Positions 25,371-34,004 of a DNA stretch of 64,000 nt are shown in pieces; position 1 is the first letter of the stretch; every line of letters begins with the position of its first letter. A program made the translations under genes and the position numbers. Source of the DNA: CAYNRA01 sp046293395 (GTDB lineage: Bacteria > Bacteroidota > Bacteroidia > Cytophagales > Spirosomataceae); assembly GCA_046293395.1 (NCBI GenBank), contig JBKBOU010000001.1, positions 1,178,001 through 1,242,000 on the forward strand, written 5' to 3'. The notes beneath the pieces were generated by a model. It saw nothing but the letters and a program-made list of their open reading frames with translations, made no database searches and had not been told where the DNA came from.

Positions 25371-26741
25371 TCATTTCCCGATTTTTACACCAAGTCCAAA
25401 ATGGAAATACACTTCTTTTTCGTAATAGGTAATGCCCATTTTAGCGATTCCTTTTTGAAGAACATTGGCAACAATACCTGCCTCTCCAATAAATTTGGTT
25501 AATTGTGTTTCCGTATATCTCAACCAAACAGTTCTTTTATAGCTTCCAGTGTCAAAATCATATTCATCTGATTCGTAATAAAGTGCTTCATTTAAAACAC
25601 CACCTCCTACATAAGCAGAGATAGGATTGTAGATTTTAAAATTAAAGCCCATTAAAATACCCATGTTATTGTACTGCACATCACCCGTTAAACGAGACTC
25701 TGTGGACGTACTCGTGTATCCATCTCCATCAACAGTATATAAAATCCCACCTCTCCCAAACATGTCTTTCGTCAAACGAATCTTATAATAAAAACCTCCT
25801 CCATTTTCTGTAATCGAACCGACACCCAACCCAATTTGACTTAAATTATCACGTTCAAAGCTAAGATATGTCATGCTTTGTGGGGCAAAACTTATTTTCC
25901 GATTGGCACTTTTTATTCGCTGCTCCACAAAAGAACGAGAGGATGAAGACGGGAATTTATCCACAAAGGTTTGGTAAGACGCAACGGCAGACGGCCAATT
26001 TTTCTGTAAAAAATACGTATTCCCAGCTTCTAAATATGTCTTTTCAATTGTATTTTGGACATCCAACGCGTACTTTCCTGTCGGAAAACTAACTAAAAAA
26101 CGCTCGTAAGCTGCCACCGTATTTGTAGATTGAGCCAAGTTAAATGCCTCTTCTTCGCGTAATTCAACTATCTTTCCTTGTGCCTCTTTGGCGTAAATTC
26201 CTGTTGGATAAGCATTCAAATAGTCTTGGAATGCCATTGCTGTATTCTGACTACGGGCTTTCTCGATACTTCCTTTCTCAAAAGAAGCCAGTTTACCTTT
26301 CGCTTCCTCAGCAAATGAGGAGGTAAGATTCTGCGAAATAAACTCCGAATAACCCGAAACTGTATTTACTAATTTAGCCTTAGCCCATTGTACTTCCACA
26401 CGGTATTTCCCGAACGGATACGTAGCCAAATAGGTGTCACAGTCCTTGATTGTCGCTTGATTACTAATTTGTGCATAACTTGCTTCTTCCAAACGAATGA
26501 CTGCATCGACGCGAAATTCCAGTCGCTGCACTTCTTTTTTTTCGGCTGCTTGTTCTTCCGTTAAACCGGATACTGGCAATGTTTTATAAAAATTTGTAAT
26601 CGTTTTTCTCGCTTCATGCCAATTTCCTTTGTTCATAAACCGCTCCACTTGGTAAGCAACGGACGTTACCTCCTGTGCAAAAACAAGGGAATTAATCGAT
26701 ACAAAAAGGAGTAAAAAAATAATTGTAAAGCTTTTTTTCAT
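25371..26741 (-). CDS. Secreted protein with N-terminal helical repeats and C-terminal barrel-like domain
   Basis: A 456-residue exported protein without a recognised family name. Signal peptide 1-22 (MKKSFTIIFLLLFVSINSLVFA). Residues about 95-270 hold at least four repeats of roughly 35-45 residues built on the pattern Y..FL..YPTGKYA.EAQ..I (DTYLATYPFGKYRVEVQ; QDYLNAYPTGIYAKEAQ; ERFLVSFPTGKYALDVQ; QTFVDKFPSSSSRSFVEQ), a TPR-like arrangement such as in BamD/YbgF-type envelope proteins. Residues about 290-456 are Gly/Tyr-rich alternating strands ending FHFGLGVKIGK, suggesting a small outer-membrane barrel. The terminator at 25320-25360 closes the unit. Confidence 0.6.
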   Translation of the reverse strand: MKKSFTIIFLLLFVSINSLVFAQEVTSVAYQVERFMNKGNWHEARKTITNFYKTLPVSGLTEEQAAEKKEVQRLEFRVDAVIRLEEASYAQISNQATIKDCDTYLATYPFGKYRVEVQWAKAKLVNTVSGYSEFISQNLTSSFAEEAKGKLASFEKGSIEKARSQNTAMAFQDYLNAYPTGIYAKEAQGKIVELREEEAFNLAQSTNTVAAYERFLVSFPTGKYALDVQNTIEKTYLEAGNTYFLQKNWPSAVASYQTFVDKFPSSSSRSFVEQRIKSANRKISFAPQSMTYLSFERDNLSQIGLGVGSITENGGGFYYKIRLTKDMFGRGGILYTVDGDGYTSTSTESRLTGDVQYNNMGILMGFNFKIYNPISAYVGGGVLNEALYYESDEYDFDTGSYKRTVWLRYTETQLTKFIGEAGIVANVLQKGIAKMGITYYEKEVYFHFGLGVKIGK

Positions 26742-26852
26742 ACAACCTTGTTTTAATAAGTAAAATTATTTTTCATAATTCATTCATAATCAATAAATTA
26801 TATAAATTTGATTATAATTCAAAGAATGTAGTACCATAGAATAAGGGAACAC

Positions 26853-26970
26853 TTTTCTACTTGTTCGTTTTTTGTATCTATTTTTTGGTCGGACAATTTA
26901 TTTTTTCGAATTAACTCAAATTAAACAAAAATAAAACTAATTCCCGACCTGAACGAAAAAAAGTAGAAAA
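26853..26970. repeat. Nested inverted repeats (10 bp and 6 bp)
   Basis: TTTTCTACTT at 26853-26862 is complementary to 26961-26970, and GGTCGG at 26887-26892 to CCGACC at 26944-26949, in the right order to form one long stem with a large internal loop. AT content is high, so chance pairing is possible. Confidence 0.3.
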
Positions 26971-27037
26971 TACCCCAAGAGTAGTAGCTATTTAGAAATG
27001 TATCTTTTTCTCCTGCTTCGGCTTTGCTCTAAAATAT

Positions 27038-27077
27038 AAAAATCGGAATCTGTATTTATTTACAGAAACCGATTTTT
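27038..27077 (-). terminator. Intrinsic terminator of the DUF937-like gene
   Basis: AAAAATCGG (27038-27046) pairs with CCGATTTTT (27069-27077), with an inner CTGTA / TACAG stem (27050-27054, 27061-27065) after a 3x3 internal loop. It lies 22 bases past the stop at 27099. Confidence 0.75.
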
Positions 27078-27098
27078 GAATTTTATCAAAAAATGGAC

Positions 27099-27632
27099 TT
27101 ATTTACCAAAAAAACCACCTAATAAATCGCCTATCCCACCCTTTTCTGTGAGTCCTTTCAAATCATTCATGTCTATTTTTCCATCTGAAAAAACAGAACC
27201 AATCTGTCCCATGATAGAACTGACATCCGTGTTTCCAGCTAAATTCTGAACGATAGATTCCATAGAAATGCTGCTATCGTTGGGGTCAGCGGCTTTGGAA
27301 GATAACAATCCCATGACCGTCGGGACAAGTGACTCAACCACACTTTGGGCAGTAGTTGGGCTAATATTCAGGCTTTGTGTAAGTGTTGGCGCAATCTTAT
27401 CAATCAATGAGCCAATCAACGGATTGGACGCGCTGATAGTCGAAGGTGAACCAAGTAAACCAGCAATTTGCTGAATACCTTCCACAGAACCCGCTTTTTG
27501 CGTTAATTCTTGAACTAAATTACCCGATACCAACTCCATCGCTTGCGCATTCAACGCATTCGGAATTGCCGGATTTTCTACTACTGCTTTTTGACCAACT
27601 TGCTGAACAAGCTGCTGGAGGATTTCTATCAT
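27099..27632 (-). CDS. DUF937-like Gln/Ser-rich protein
   Basis: A 177-residue soluble protein without signal peptide. It is poor in aromatic and charged residues, with repeats of small amphipathic helices: LQQLVQQVGQKAVVENP, LVQELTQKAGSVEGIQQIAGLLGS, NPLIGSLIDKIAPTLTQSLNIS, AQSVVESLVPTVMGLLSS. A Gly-rich tail GGIGDLLGGFFGK closes it. This composition is that of DUF937/YidB-like proteins, whose role is unknown. Monocistronic, bounded by terminators on both sides. Confidence 0.5.
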   Translation of the reverse strand: MIEILQQLVQQVGQKAVVENPAIPNALNAQAMELVSGNLVQELTQKAGSVEGIQQIAGLLGSPSTISASNPLIGSLIDKIAPTLTQSLNISPTTAQSVVESLVPTVMGLLSSKAADPNDSSISMESIVQNLAGNTDVSSIMGQIGSVFSDGKIDMNDLKGLTEKGGIGDLLGGFFGK

Positions 27633-27718
27633 TGCTACTCTTTTTTAGTGGACTAATTACATACAAGCTACACACAATTCTTGATTTTTTATTCTTTTTT
27701 CAAAATTATGTATTTCAA

Positions 27719-27759
27719 AAAAAAGAAATAGCCTGAAACCTAGCTGGATTTCAGGCTAT
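27719..27759 (-). terminator. Intrinsic terminator of xylA
   Basis: 11-bp stem ATAGCCTGAAA (27728-27738) with TTTCAGGCTAT (27749-27759) and a 10-nt loop, followed on the reverse strand by TTTCTTTTTTTT. It begins 18 bases past the xylA stop. Confidence 0.9.
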
Positions 27760-27777
27760 CAAAAGACACGATTTTTA

Positions 27778-29118
27778 TTAAATGTATTGATTAATCAATG
27801 TCTCGAAGTATTCTTGTTTTCCGCTAATTTGAGCAGGTTCACCTACTTCTTTGGCAATGCGGGCTAAGTCATCCAAAGAAAGTTCACCTTGCGTAAACTG
27901 AGCGCCCAGACCGGTGTCAAAGCTACTGTATCTTTGTGCTCTCAATTTTTTATAGGGTGATTTTTCCAGCAAATCATTTGCTACCAACAAAGCGCGCGCG
28001 AAAGCGTCCATTCCACCGATGTGGGCAATAAAAATATCCTCTAAGTCTGTTGAATTACGGCGTGTTTTGGCGTCAAAGTTAATTCCACCAGTTGTAAAAC
28101 CACCATTTTCGAGGATAATCAACATGGCTTCTGTCAATTCGTACAAATCAACAGGAAATTGGTCTGTATCCCATCCATTTTGGTAATCTCCCCGATTGGC
28201 ATCTATACTTCCGAGCATTCCGGCATCTACTGCCATCTGCAATTCGTGTGCAAAAGTATGTCCAGCCAAAGTGGCGTGATTTACCTCCAAATTCAATTGG
28301 AAATCATTTTCTAAACCATGTTGACGAAGAAATCCGATGACTGTTTGTGCATCGTAATCGTATTGATGTTTTGATGGTTCACACGGTTTTGGCTCAATGT
28401 AGAACTTGCCTGTAAACCCGTTTTGACGACCATAATCTTTTGCCATTGTCAAAAAACGACCCATATTATCTAGCTCTTTTTTGGTCTGCGTATTGAGCAA
28501 AGACATGTATCCTTCTCTTCCACCCCAAAAAACATATCCTTCGCCACCTAACTCAACCGTTGCGTCGATGCAGTTTTTCACTTGCAATCCTGCGTGTGCA
28601 ACTACCTCAAAGTTAGGGTTTGTGGATGCACCATTCATGTAGCGTGGGTTCGAGAATAAGTTGGCTGTTCCCCACAAAAGTTGTACACCCGATGCTTTTT
28701 GTTTCTCTTTGGCGTAATCCACCATTTTACGAAGATTAGATTCATATTCAGTCAATGAATTTCCTTCTGGCGACATATCTACGTCATGGAAACACCAAAA
28801 GCCTGTTCCTAGCTTCGTAAAAAATTCGAATGCTGCATCCATTTTCTCATGTGCAGCACCAAGCGGATCGGTTGAAATATCCCAAGGAAACTGCTTGGTT
28901 CCAGGGCCAAACGGGTCGCCGCCTGTTCCACAGAACGTATGCCAGTAAGCTACGGCAAAACGCAAATGTTCGCGCATGGTTTTGCCAGCCACCACACGAT
29001 CGGCGTCATAAAATTTAAAGGCAAGCGGGTTGTCAGAAGTACGTCCTTCGTAGGCAACAGGTCCAGACAAGAAAGGGAAATACGTTTTATCTCCGAGAGT
29101 GACTTGAATCTTATTCAT
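27778..29118 (-). CDS. xylA: Xylose isomerase
   Basis: A 446-residue TIM-barrel enzyme interconverting D-xylose and D-xylulose (and glucose/fructose). Group II features are present: long N-terminus (YFPFLSGPVAYEGRTSDNPLAFKFYDAD), catalytic His in CFHDVDM, the VFWGGREGY and FYIEPKPCEPSKHQYD metal-binding segments, LEVNHATLAGHTFAHEL and SIDANRGDYQNGWDTDQFP with the metal-2 ligands. Length fits (about 440). Unlike the usual xylA-xylB-xylT clusters it stands alone, with its own promoter (29232-29262) and terminator (27719-27759). Confidence 0.97.
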   Translation of the reverse strand: MNKIQVTLGDKTYFPFLSGPVAYEGRTSDNPLAFKFYDADRVVAGKTMREHLRFAVAYWHTFCGTGGDPFGPGTKQFPWDISTDPLGAAHEKMDAAFEFFTKLGTGFWCFHDVDMSPEGNSLTEYESNLRKMVDYAKEKQKASGVQLLWGTANLFSNPRYMNGASTNPNFEVVAHAGLQVKNCIDATVELGGEGYVFWGGREGYMSLLNTQTKKELDNMGRFLTMAKDYGRQNGFTGKFYIEPKPCEPSKHQYDYDAQTVIGFLRQHGLENDFQLNLEVNHATLAGHTFAHELQMAVDAGMLGSIDANRGDYQNGWDTDQFPVDLYELTEAMLIILENGGFTTGGINFDAKTRRNSTDLEDIFIAHIGGMDAFARALLVANDLLEKSPYKKLRAQRYSSFDTGLGAQFTQGELSLDDLARIAKEVGEPAQISGKQEYFETLINQYI

Positions 29119-29231
29119 TTACTATTCGTTCGGTTAAATTTCGTTTCAATTTTTAAGAAAAAAGAGAGACATGAAACACGCCCATGCCCTCTTTTTAGGT
29201 CTATAGAATAAATGATAGGTTATTAAGTGTC

Positions 29232-29262
29232 AAAACTACATTTAAAATAATTAAAATGCAAT
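29232..29262 (-). promoter_or_regulatory. Promoter of xylA (Bacteroidota type)
   Basis: On the reverse strand: TTG (29260-29262), exactly 20 nt, then TAGTTTTG (29232-29239). This is the full -33 / -7 consensus of the phylum. The predicted start is near 29225, giving a leader of about 107 nt before the ATG at 29118. No catabolite-type operator was recognised. Confidence 0.6.
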
Positions 29263-29289
29263 AGTACATTCTAAAAATCTAATTAGCGG

Positions 29290-29330
29290 TCAAAAAAAAT
29301 CCCGAGAATTCAAGTGAATTTCTCGGGATT
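29290..29330 (-). terminator. Intrinsic terminator of the RND efflux operon
   Basis: AATCCCGAGA (29298-29307) pairs with TCTCGGGATT (29321-29330), extended by AATTC/GAATT with one bulge, and is followed on the reverse strand by eight T residues. It lies 36 bases past the stop of the pump gene. Confidence 0.9.
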
Positions 29331-29366
29331 ATGAATCTAACGAACCAAACTACGTATATAGAACGC

Positions 29367-32300
29367 TTATTCTGCCACAGCTAGTGTATTTTTCTTCGAG
29401 AACTTTGCTTTCGCACGTTCGTTCAGATAATACAAACAAGGTACAATAACAAGTGTGAGGATAGTGGAGAAAATCAAGCCGAAGATGATTGTCCAGGCTA
29501 AGATATTCCAGAAAACGGCACTATCACCACCGATATTTACAGACCATTCTAGGTCAACGAGCAAGGCAGAGAAATCAAAAGCCAACCCAATTGCAAGTGG
29601 AATCATCCCTAAAACAGCCGAAGAGGCAGTCAATAAAACGGGGGTTAAACGTGCAGAACCACCTTCGATAATCGCTTGTCTCATTGGCACTCCTTTTTCA
29701 ATGAGTGTATCAATAAATTCAATCAAAAGAATTCCGTTTTTCACGACAATACCAGCAAGCGCGATAATACCAACTCCAGACATAATCACGGAGAAAGTCA
29801 TGTTAAACGCCATAAATCCGAGTAAAACACCGATTAAGCTAAGTACAATCGTTACGTAGATAATCAACGGTTTTACCAATGAGTTAAACTGAACAGTTAA
29901 AATCAAGAAGATTAGAATAAGGGCGATTCCGAAGGCTCCACCCAAGAAACTCATGGCTTCTGCTTGTTCTTCTTGCTCTCCACCTTGGCGAATAGTATAG
30001 CCAGCGGGCAGTTCAATCTCCGAAACCGTAGCTAAAATCTGCTTGTTCACTTCTGTCGGGTTAAAAGGCTCCACGACATCCGAGCTCAAGGTGACGATAC
30101 GTTCGTTGTCTTTGCGGTTGATTTGGCTATAGGTCGTAGAGTACGAAATATCAGCAACCGACGAAAGCGGAACACTTCTTAAAATACCCCCCATATTCAT
30201 ATCTCGATACGTGATATTCATGGAGAACAATTTCTCGATACTTGCTCTATCCGCTTCTTTCAATCTCAGTTGGATAGGATATTCGTCCTCCGCATCTCTA
30301 AATTTAGAAATTTCTTGTCCGAATAATCCTGTACGAAGCGCCATGGCAATTTGTGCAGTTCCAATTCCTTCACGCGAAGCTTTTTCTCTGTCGATATTAA
30401 CAACAATTTCTGGTTTATTTGTCACCAAGTCCGACTTGAGTTCATCAATTCCTTGGATTCCAGAATTGGCAATTTTCTCTCTGATTTCTTTTTCGAGAGT
30501 AATCAATCTATCAAAATCTTCACCGACGATTTCAATGGTGATAGGTTTTCCGGTTGGTGGGCCATTTCTTTCTCTTTCTACGGAGATTTCAGCACCAGGG
30601 ATTCCTTTTACGCGCTCTCTGATTTTGTCCAAGATGTCCTGAGACGATACATTTCCGCGGTGTTCTTTGCTCACAAAAGCAACAGTCACTTTTGATTTGT
30701 GCGGTGTCGCAGAGCGGTCAGGGTTCATCGGGTCGCCTGCATTTTTCCCTACGTTAGAAATAACGGAGTTAACGGCAGTCATTGCGTTGTTCTTTTGTAG
30801 AACGTCAAAAACACGTTTCTCGATTTCTCTTGTAACGGCATCTGTTTTGCGCGCATCCGTACCGACGGGTAAAACGTTGTAGATATAGACGTAGTCTGGG
30901 TCGCCACTTGGGAAGAAAATCACTTTTGGTTTCACAATACCCATAGCGATGAACGTCAAAATCAATAATACAAACATCGAAAGTACGGCATACACGGGTC
31001 TCCATCCAGTAATTACCCAATCGATGAGCTTTTGATAGCCCGACTTCATTTTGGGTAAAATAGACTCTTGGAATGGCGTAATTATTTTCGGTGTCAAGAT
31101 AAAATGATTGAATACATACAGAATTGCAAAGAATACGAGCAGGTTTGCTAAACCTAGGAACGCATCGCTAGAACTTGAGAACGCAATGATGTACGAGAAT
31201 GCAGCCAAAGAACCCAAGATAATCAATGGTTTTTTCAATGGGGCAAATCCACTCTGTACGTTTCTGTCCTCCTCTTCTCGTTTCATGAATGTAATCGCGA
31301 AGATGGGGTTCATGAGATACGAGACGATGAGCGAGGCAGTAAGTGTAAAGATGAGGGTGAATGGTAGATATTTCATAAATTCACCGACAATACCAGGCCA
31401 AAATAGAAGAGGGAAGAACGGGGCGATGGTTGTCAAGGTACCTGAAAGTACAGGGACAAATACCTGCGAAGCCGCCATTTTCACGGATTCCGTGATGGTC
31501 AAATGTTTGTATTGATTAAAAATCCGGTGGGAGTTTTCAATGACGACGATGGCGTCATCCACGACAATACCAAGACCTAAAAGAAAGGCAAATAATACGA
31601 TGGTATTGATGGTAAAGCCCATCAGGAGCAGCGGGAAGAAAGCGAGTAAAGCGGATAATGGCACCGATAAACCCACAAAAATTGCGTCACGTACGCCCAT
31701 GAAGAACATGAGTACAAGCACGACAAAAATAAAGCCCATCACAACCGTATTGATAAGGTCATTTAAATCTGCTTTTGTTCTTTCAGATTGGTCAGCGGTG
31801 ATACGAATATCCAGACCTTCGGGAGCAGTTTTCGCTTCGTATTCTTCCAGGATTTTTTCGATTTTCTCGGAAGCAATCACCAAGTTTTCTCCCCCTCTTT
31901 TGATGACGTTCAAGGTAACGACTGATTTATTATCTAAGCGAGCAAAATCTTGTCTTTCTGCGTTTGAATCCACAATTTCCGCGATTTCAGAAAGACGAAC
32001 CGTAGCCCCTTGACCAGACCGAATAATCACATTCTGAATTTGCTCAATCGACTTAAATTCCCCTTTCACACGAAGCGTTCTTCGGATATTGTCCACGTTA
32101 AGGTCTCCTCCTGAGATATTCACGTTTTCACCTTGAATAGCCGATTGAACTTCGTAGAAAGTAACTCCATACGCTTTCATCTTTGCCAAATCCATATTGA
32201 TTTGAATCTCTCTATCCAATGCCCCTACAATATCCACACGTGTGATTTCAGGCATGGCTTCAATTTTATCTTGGATGATTTCCGCGTATTTTTTCAACTT

Positions 32301-32807
32301 GTCCAAAGGAAAATCTCCTGCCAAATTGATGTTCATGATTGGAAATTCCGAGAAATTGACCTCAAGAGCTGTGGGGTCTTGTGTCAAGTCGGTGGGTAAA
32401 TCTCTTCGCGCTCTATCGATGGCACTTTTCACCCTTTCTTTGGCTTCTTGGACATCGACATTCGTTTGAAATTCGACCAAAATAACGGATACGTCTTGCA
32501 ACGCATTTGATTTAATACGCTTGACACCCTTCTCTGCTTTTAGCTGTTTTTCAAGCGGTTTATTGATCAAATTTTCAATATCTGATGGTGCAGTACCTGC
32601 GTAAACAGTGTTCACATATACTTGCGGGACGACAATTTCCGGAAACTGTTCTTTGGGTAAACCATTGAATATAAAGTATCCGGCAATCGTTACGAGGGCA
32701 ATTAACAAGTAAACGGTGGTTTTATTTTTGGCCAAACTGCCAATCATATTATAAATAAACCCCTTACTGTAAACTTCCTCTTCGGGTTGGTTATGATTTT
32801 CTTGCAT
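29367..32807 (-). CDS. RND efflux pump, inner-membrane permease (AcrB/HAE1-like)
   Basis: A 1146-residue RND transporter: TM1 at residues 30-48, periplasmic porter domain 50-350, TM2-6 at 350-520, a second half with its own porter domain and TM8-12 from about 1000. TM4 carries the proton-relay Asp pair (LGLGIVVDDAIVVIEN, Asp417-Asp418). The absence of heavy-metal (CzcA) signatures and the overall layout place it in the multidrug-type HAE1 group; an insert of two extra hydrophobic segments lies between TM6 and TM7 (about 525-570). It works with the adaptor and TolC encoded upstream and is the last gene of the operon tetR-tolC-adaptor-pump. Substrates unknown. Confidence 0.93.
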   Translation of the reverse strand: MQENHNQPEEEVYSKGFIYNMIGSLAKNKTTVYLLIALVTIAGYFIFNGLPKEQFPEIVVPQVYVNTVYAGTAPSDIENLINKPLEKQLKAEKGVKRIKSNALQDVSVILVEFQTNVDVQEAKERVKSAIDRARRDLPTDLTQDPTALEVNFSEFPIMNINLAGDFPLDKLKKYAEIIQDKIEAMPEITRVDIVGALDREIQINMDLAKMKAYGVTFYEVQSAIQGENVNISGGDLNVDNIRRTLRVKGEFKSIEQIQNVIIRSGQGATVRLSEIAEIVDSNAERQDFARLDNKSVVTLNVIKRGGENLVIASEKIEKILEEYEAKTAPEGLDIRITADQSERTKADLNDLINTVVMGFIFVVLVLMFFMGVRDAIFVGLSVPLSALLAFFPLLLMGFTINTIVLFAFLLGLGIVVDDAIVVIENSHRIFNQYKHLTITESVKMAASQVFVPVLSGTLTTIAPFFPLLFWPGIVGEFMKYLPFTLIFTLTASLIVSYLMNPIFAITFMKREEEDRNVQSGFAPLKKPLIILGSLAAFSYIIAFSSSSDAFLGLANLLVFFAILYVFNHFILTPKIITPFQESILPKMKSGYQKLIDWVITGWRPVYAVLSMFVLLILTFIAMGIVKPKVIFFPSGDPDYVYIYNVLPVGTDARKTDAVTREIEKRVFDVLQKNNAMTAVNSVISNVGKNAGDPMNPDRSATPHKSKVTVAFVSKEHRGNVSSQDILDKIRERVKGIPGAEISVERERNGPPTGKPITIEIVGEDFDRLITLEKEIREKIANSGIQGIDELKSDLVTNKPEIVVNIDREKASREGIGTAQIAMALRTGLFGQEISKFRDAEDEYPIQLRLKEADRASIEKLFSMNITYRDMNMGGILRSVPLSSVADISYSTTYSQINRKDNERIVTLSSDVVEPFNPTEVNKQILATVSEIELPAGYTIRQGGEQEEQAEAMSFLGGAFGIALILIFLILTVQFNSLVKPLIIYVTIVLSLIGVLLGFMAFNMTFSVIMSGVGIIALAGIVVKNGILLIEFIDTLIEKGVPMRQAIIEGGSARLTPVLLTASSAVLGMIPLAIGLAFDFSALLVDLEWSVNIGGDSAVFWNILAWTIIFGLIFSTILTLVIVPCLYYLNERAKAKFSKKNTLAVAE

Positions 32808-32831
32808 TGATTTATTCGTCTAATATTTTAC

Positions 32832-33965
32832 TCAAAAAGAAACAACTTGACCATCTACTAACTCTTGGTAACCTTCGGAAATCAGTAAGTCACCTACCGT
32901 AAGACCTGTCAACACTTCTACTTTTCCGTCGTAGCTTAATCCGGTTGAGATGACGCGTTGTTTGGCTACAAATTGGTTTCCTTCTTTCACAGCCACATAA
33001 ACGACTGTTCCTTGTTCTGTACGTTGTACAATGTTCTGAGGAATGGCAATAACACCCGCACGAGACTGGTCATTGATTTTGATTTCAGCCGTTAAATTGG
33101 GCTTTAATTGCTTATCTACCGAACTCAATTGTGCCTCAACTGGGAACGTTCTAGAGGCTGGATTAATGGTTTGACCTACGAATGTCAGACGCGCAGTCAT
33201 TTCTTTGTTTAAGTCAGGGAAACGAATTTGAACCACGTCACCTTTGGCAATTGTACCAGCGTACGTATCTGGAACACTTGCTACGACTTTCAAATTAGCA
33301 CTATTTACGATACGAACAATTCCAATTCCTGGTGCAGACATTTCGCCGGGTTTCATGCGTACTTCATCAATTTGACCAGAAATAGGCGCAACTACGATGT
33401 TCATTGCATCTTGAGATTTCAAAGTTGCGAGACGTCTTTCAATAGATTCTACTTGCGCTTTTGCTTGAATATATTGTACTTCCGTACCTATTTTTTGCTC
33501 CCAAAGTGCTTTTTGTCTTTCGAAAAGCGTTTTCGCTGTTTCCAATTGAATCATAATTTCTTGGATAGAATTACGCATCACCGTATTATCGATGGTGGCA
33601 ATACGTTGGCCTTTCGTCACCATATCGCCTTCTTTCACATACAGAGCCGTGATGGCTCCTCCCATTTGTGGACTCACCAAGACGTTATTTACAGCATCTA
33701 AACGACCAGTAGCCTCTACGAAGTGGTCAAACTGTTGCGAGATAATTGGCATTGTTGAAACAGATTTTACCTTTACAGATTTATTCGGCTCTGCCTTTTC
33801 AATTTCTGCTTGAAGCACTTTGATACTTGCCTGAATTTCAGCTTGTTGGCTTTGTAATGCTACTAACTTCGCTTTTTTGCCTTCTAATGAATTATCTTCT
33901 TTGTCACCACAAGCAACGGCAGTGAGCATGAGTCCAGCAAAAGCAATTATTGATAAAAATTTCAT
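32832..33965 (-). CDS. RND efflux adaptor (membrane-fusion lipoprotein)
   Basis: A 377-residue periplasmic adaptor. Lipoprotein signal peptide with lipobox TAVAC (Cys19). Then a coiled-coil (AKLVALQSQQAEIQASIKVLQAEIEKAE), the lipoyl/barrel-sandwich halves (ALYVKEGDMVTKGQRIATID and APISGQIDEVRMKPGEMSAPG), a beta-barrel domain (VQIRFPDLNKEMTARLTFVG) and a membrane-proximal C-terminal domain. It bridges the inner-membrane pump and TolC. It lies 24 bp upstream of the pump gene and 39 bp downstream of tolC. Confidence 0.93.
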   Translation of the reverse strand: MKFLSIIAFAGLMLTAVACGDKEDNSLEGKKAKLVALQSQQAEIQASIKVLQAEIEKAEPNKSVKVKSVSTMPIISQQFDHFVEATGRLDAVNNVLVSPQMGGAITALYVKEGDMVTKGQRIATIDNTVMRNSIQEIMIQLETAKTLFERQKALWEQKIGTEVQYIQAKAQVESIERRLATLKSQDAMNIVVAPISGQIDEVRMKPGEMSAPGIGIVRIVNSANLKVVASVPDTYAGTIAKGDVVQIRFPDLNKEMTARLTFVGQTINPASRTFPVEAQLSSVDKQLKPNLTAEIKINDQSRAGVIAIPQNIVQRTEQGTVVYVAVKEGNQFVAKQRVISTGLSYDGKVEVLTGLTVGDLLISEGYQELVDGQVVSF

Positions 33966-34004
33966 TGGTATTATTAATTTACGGTACGATTTCTTTGAAA
34001 TGGA

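Larger units (their letters stand above)
26742..27098. other. Gene-free gap of 357 bp with nested inverted repeats and a terminator
   Basis: No credible open frame on either strand. The upstream part should hold the promoter of the gene starting at 26741. An outer inverted repeat TTTTCTACTT (26853-26862) / AAGTAGAAAA (26961-26970) encloses an inner one GGTCGG (26887-26892) / CCGACC (26944-26949). The terminator of the next gene lies at 27038-27077. Confidence 0.5.
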
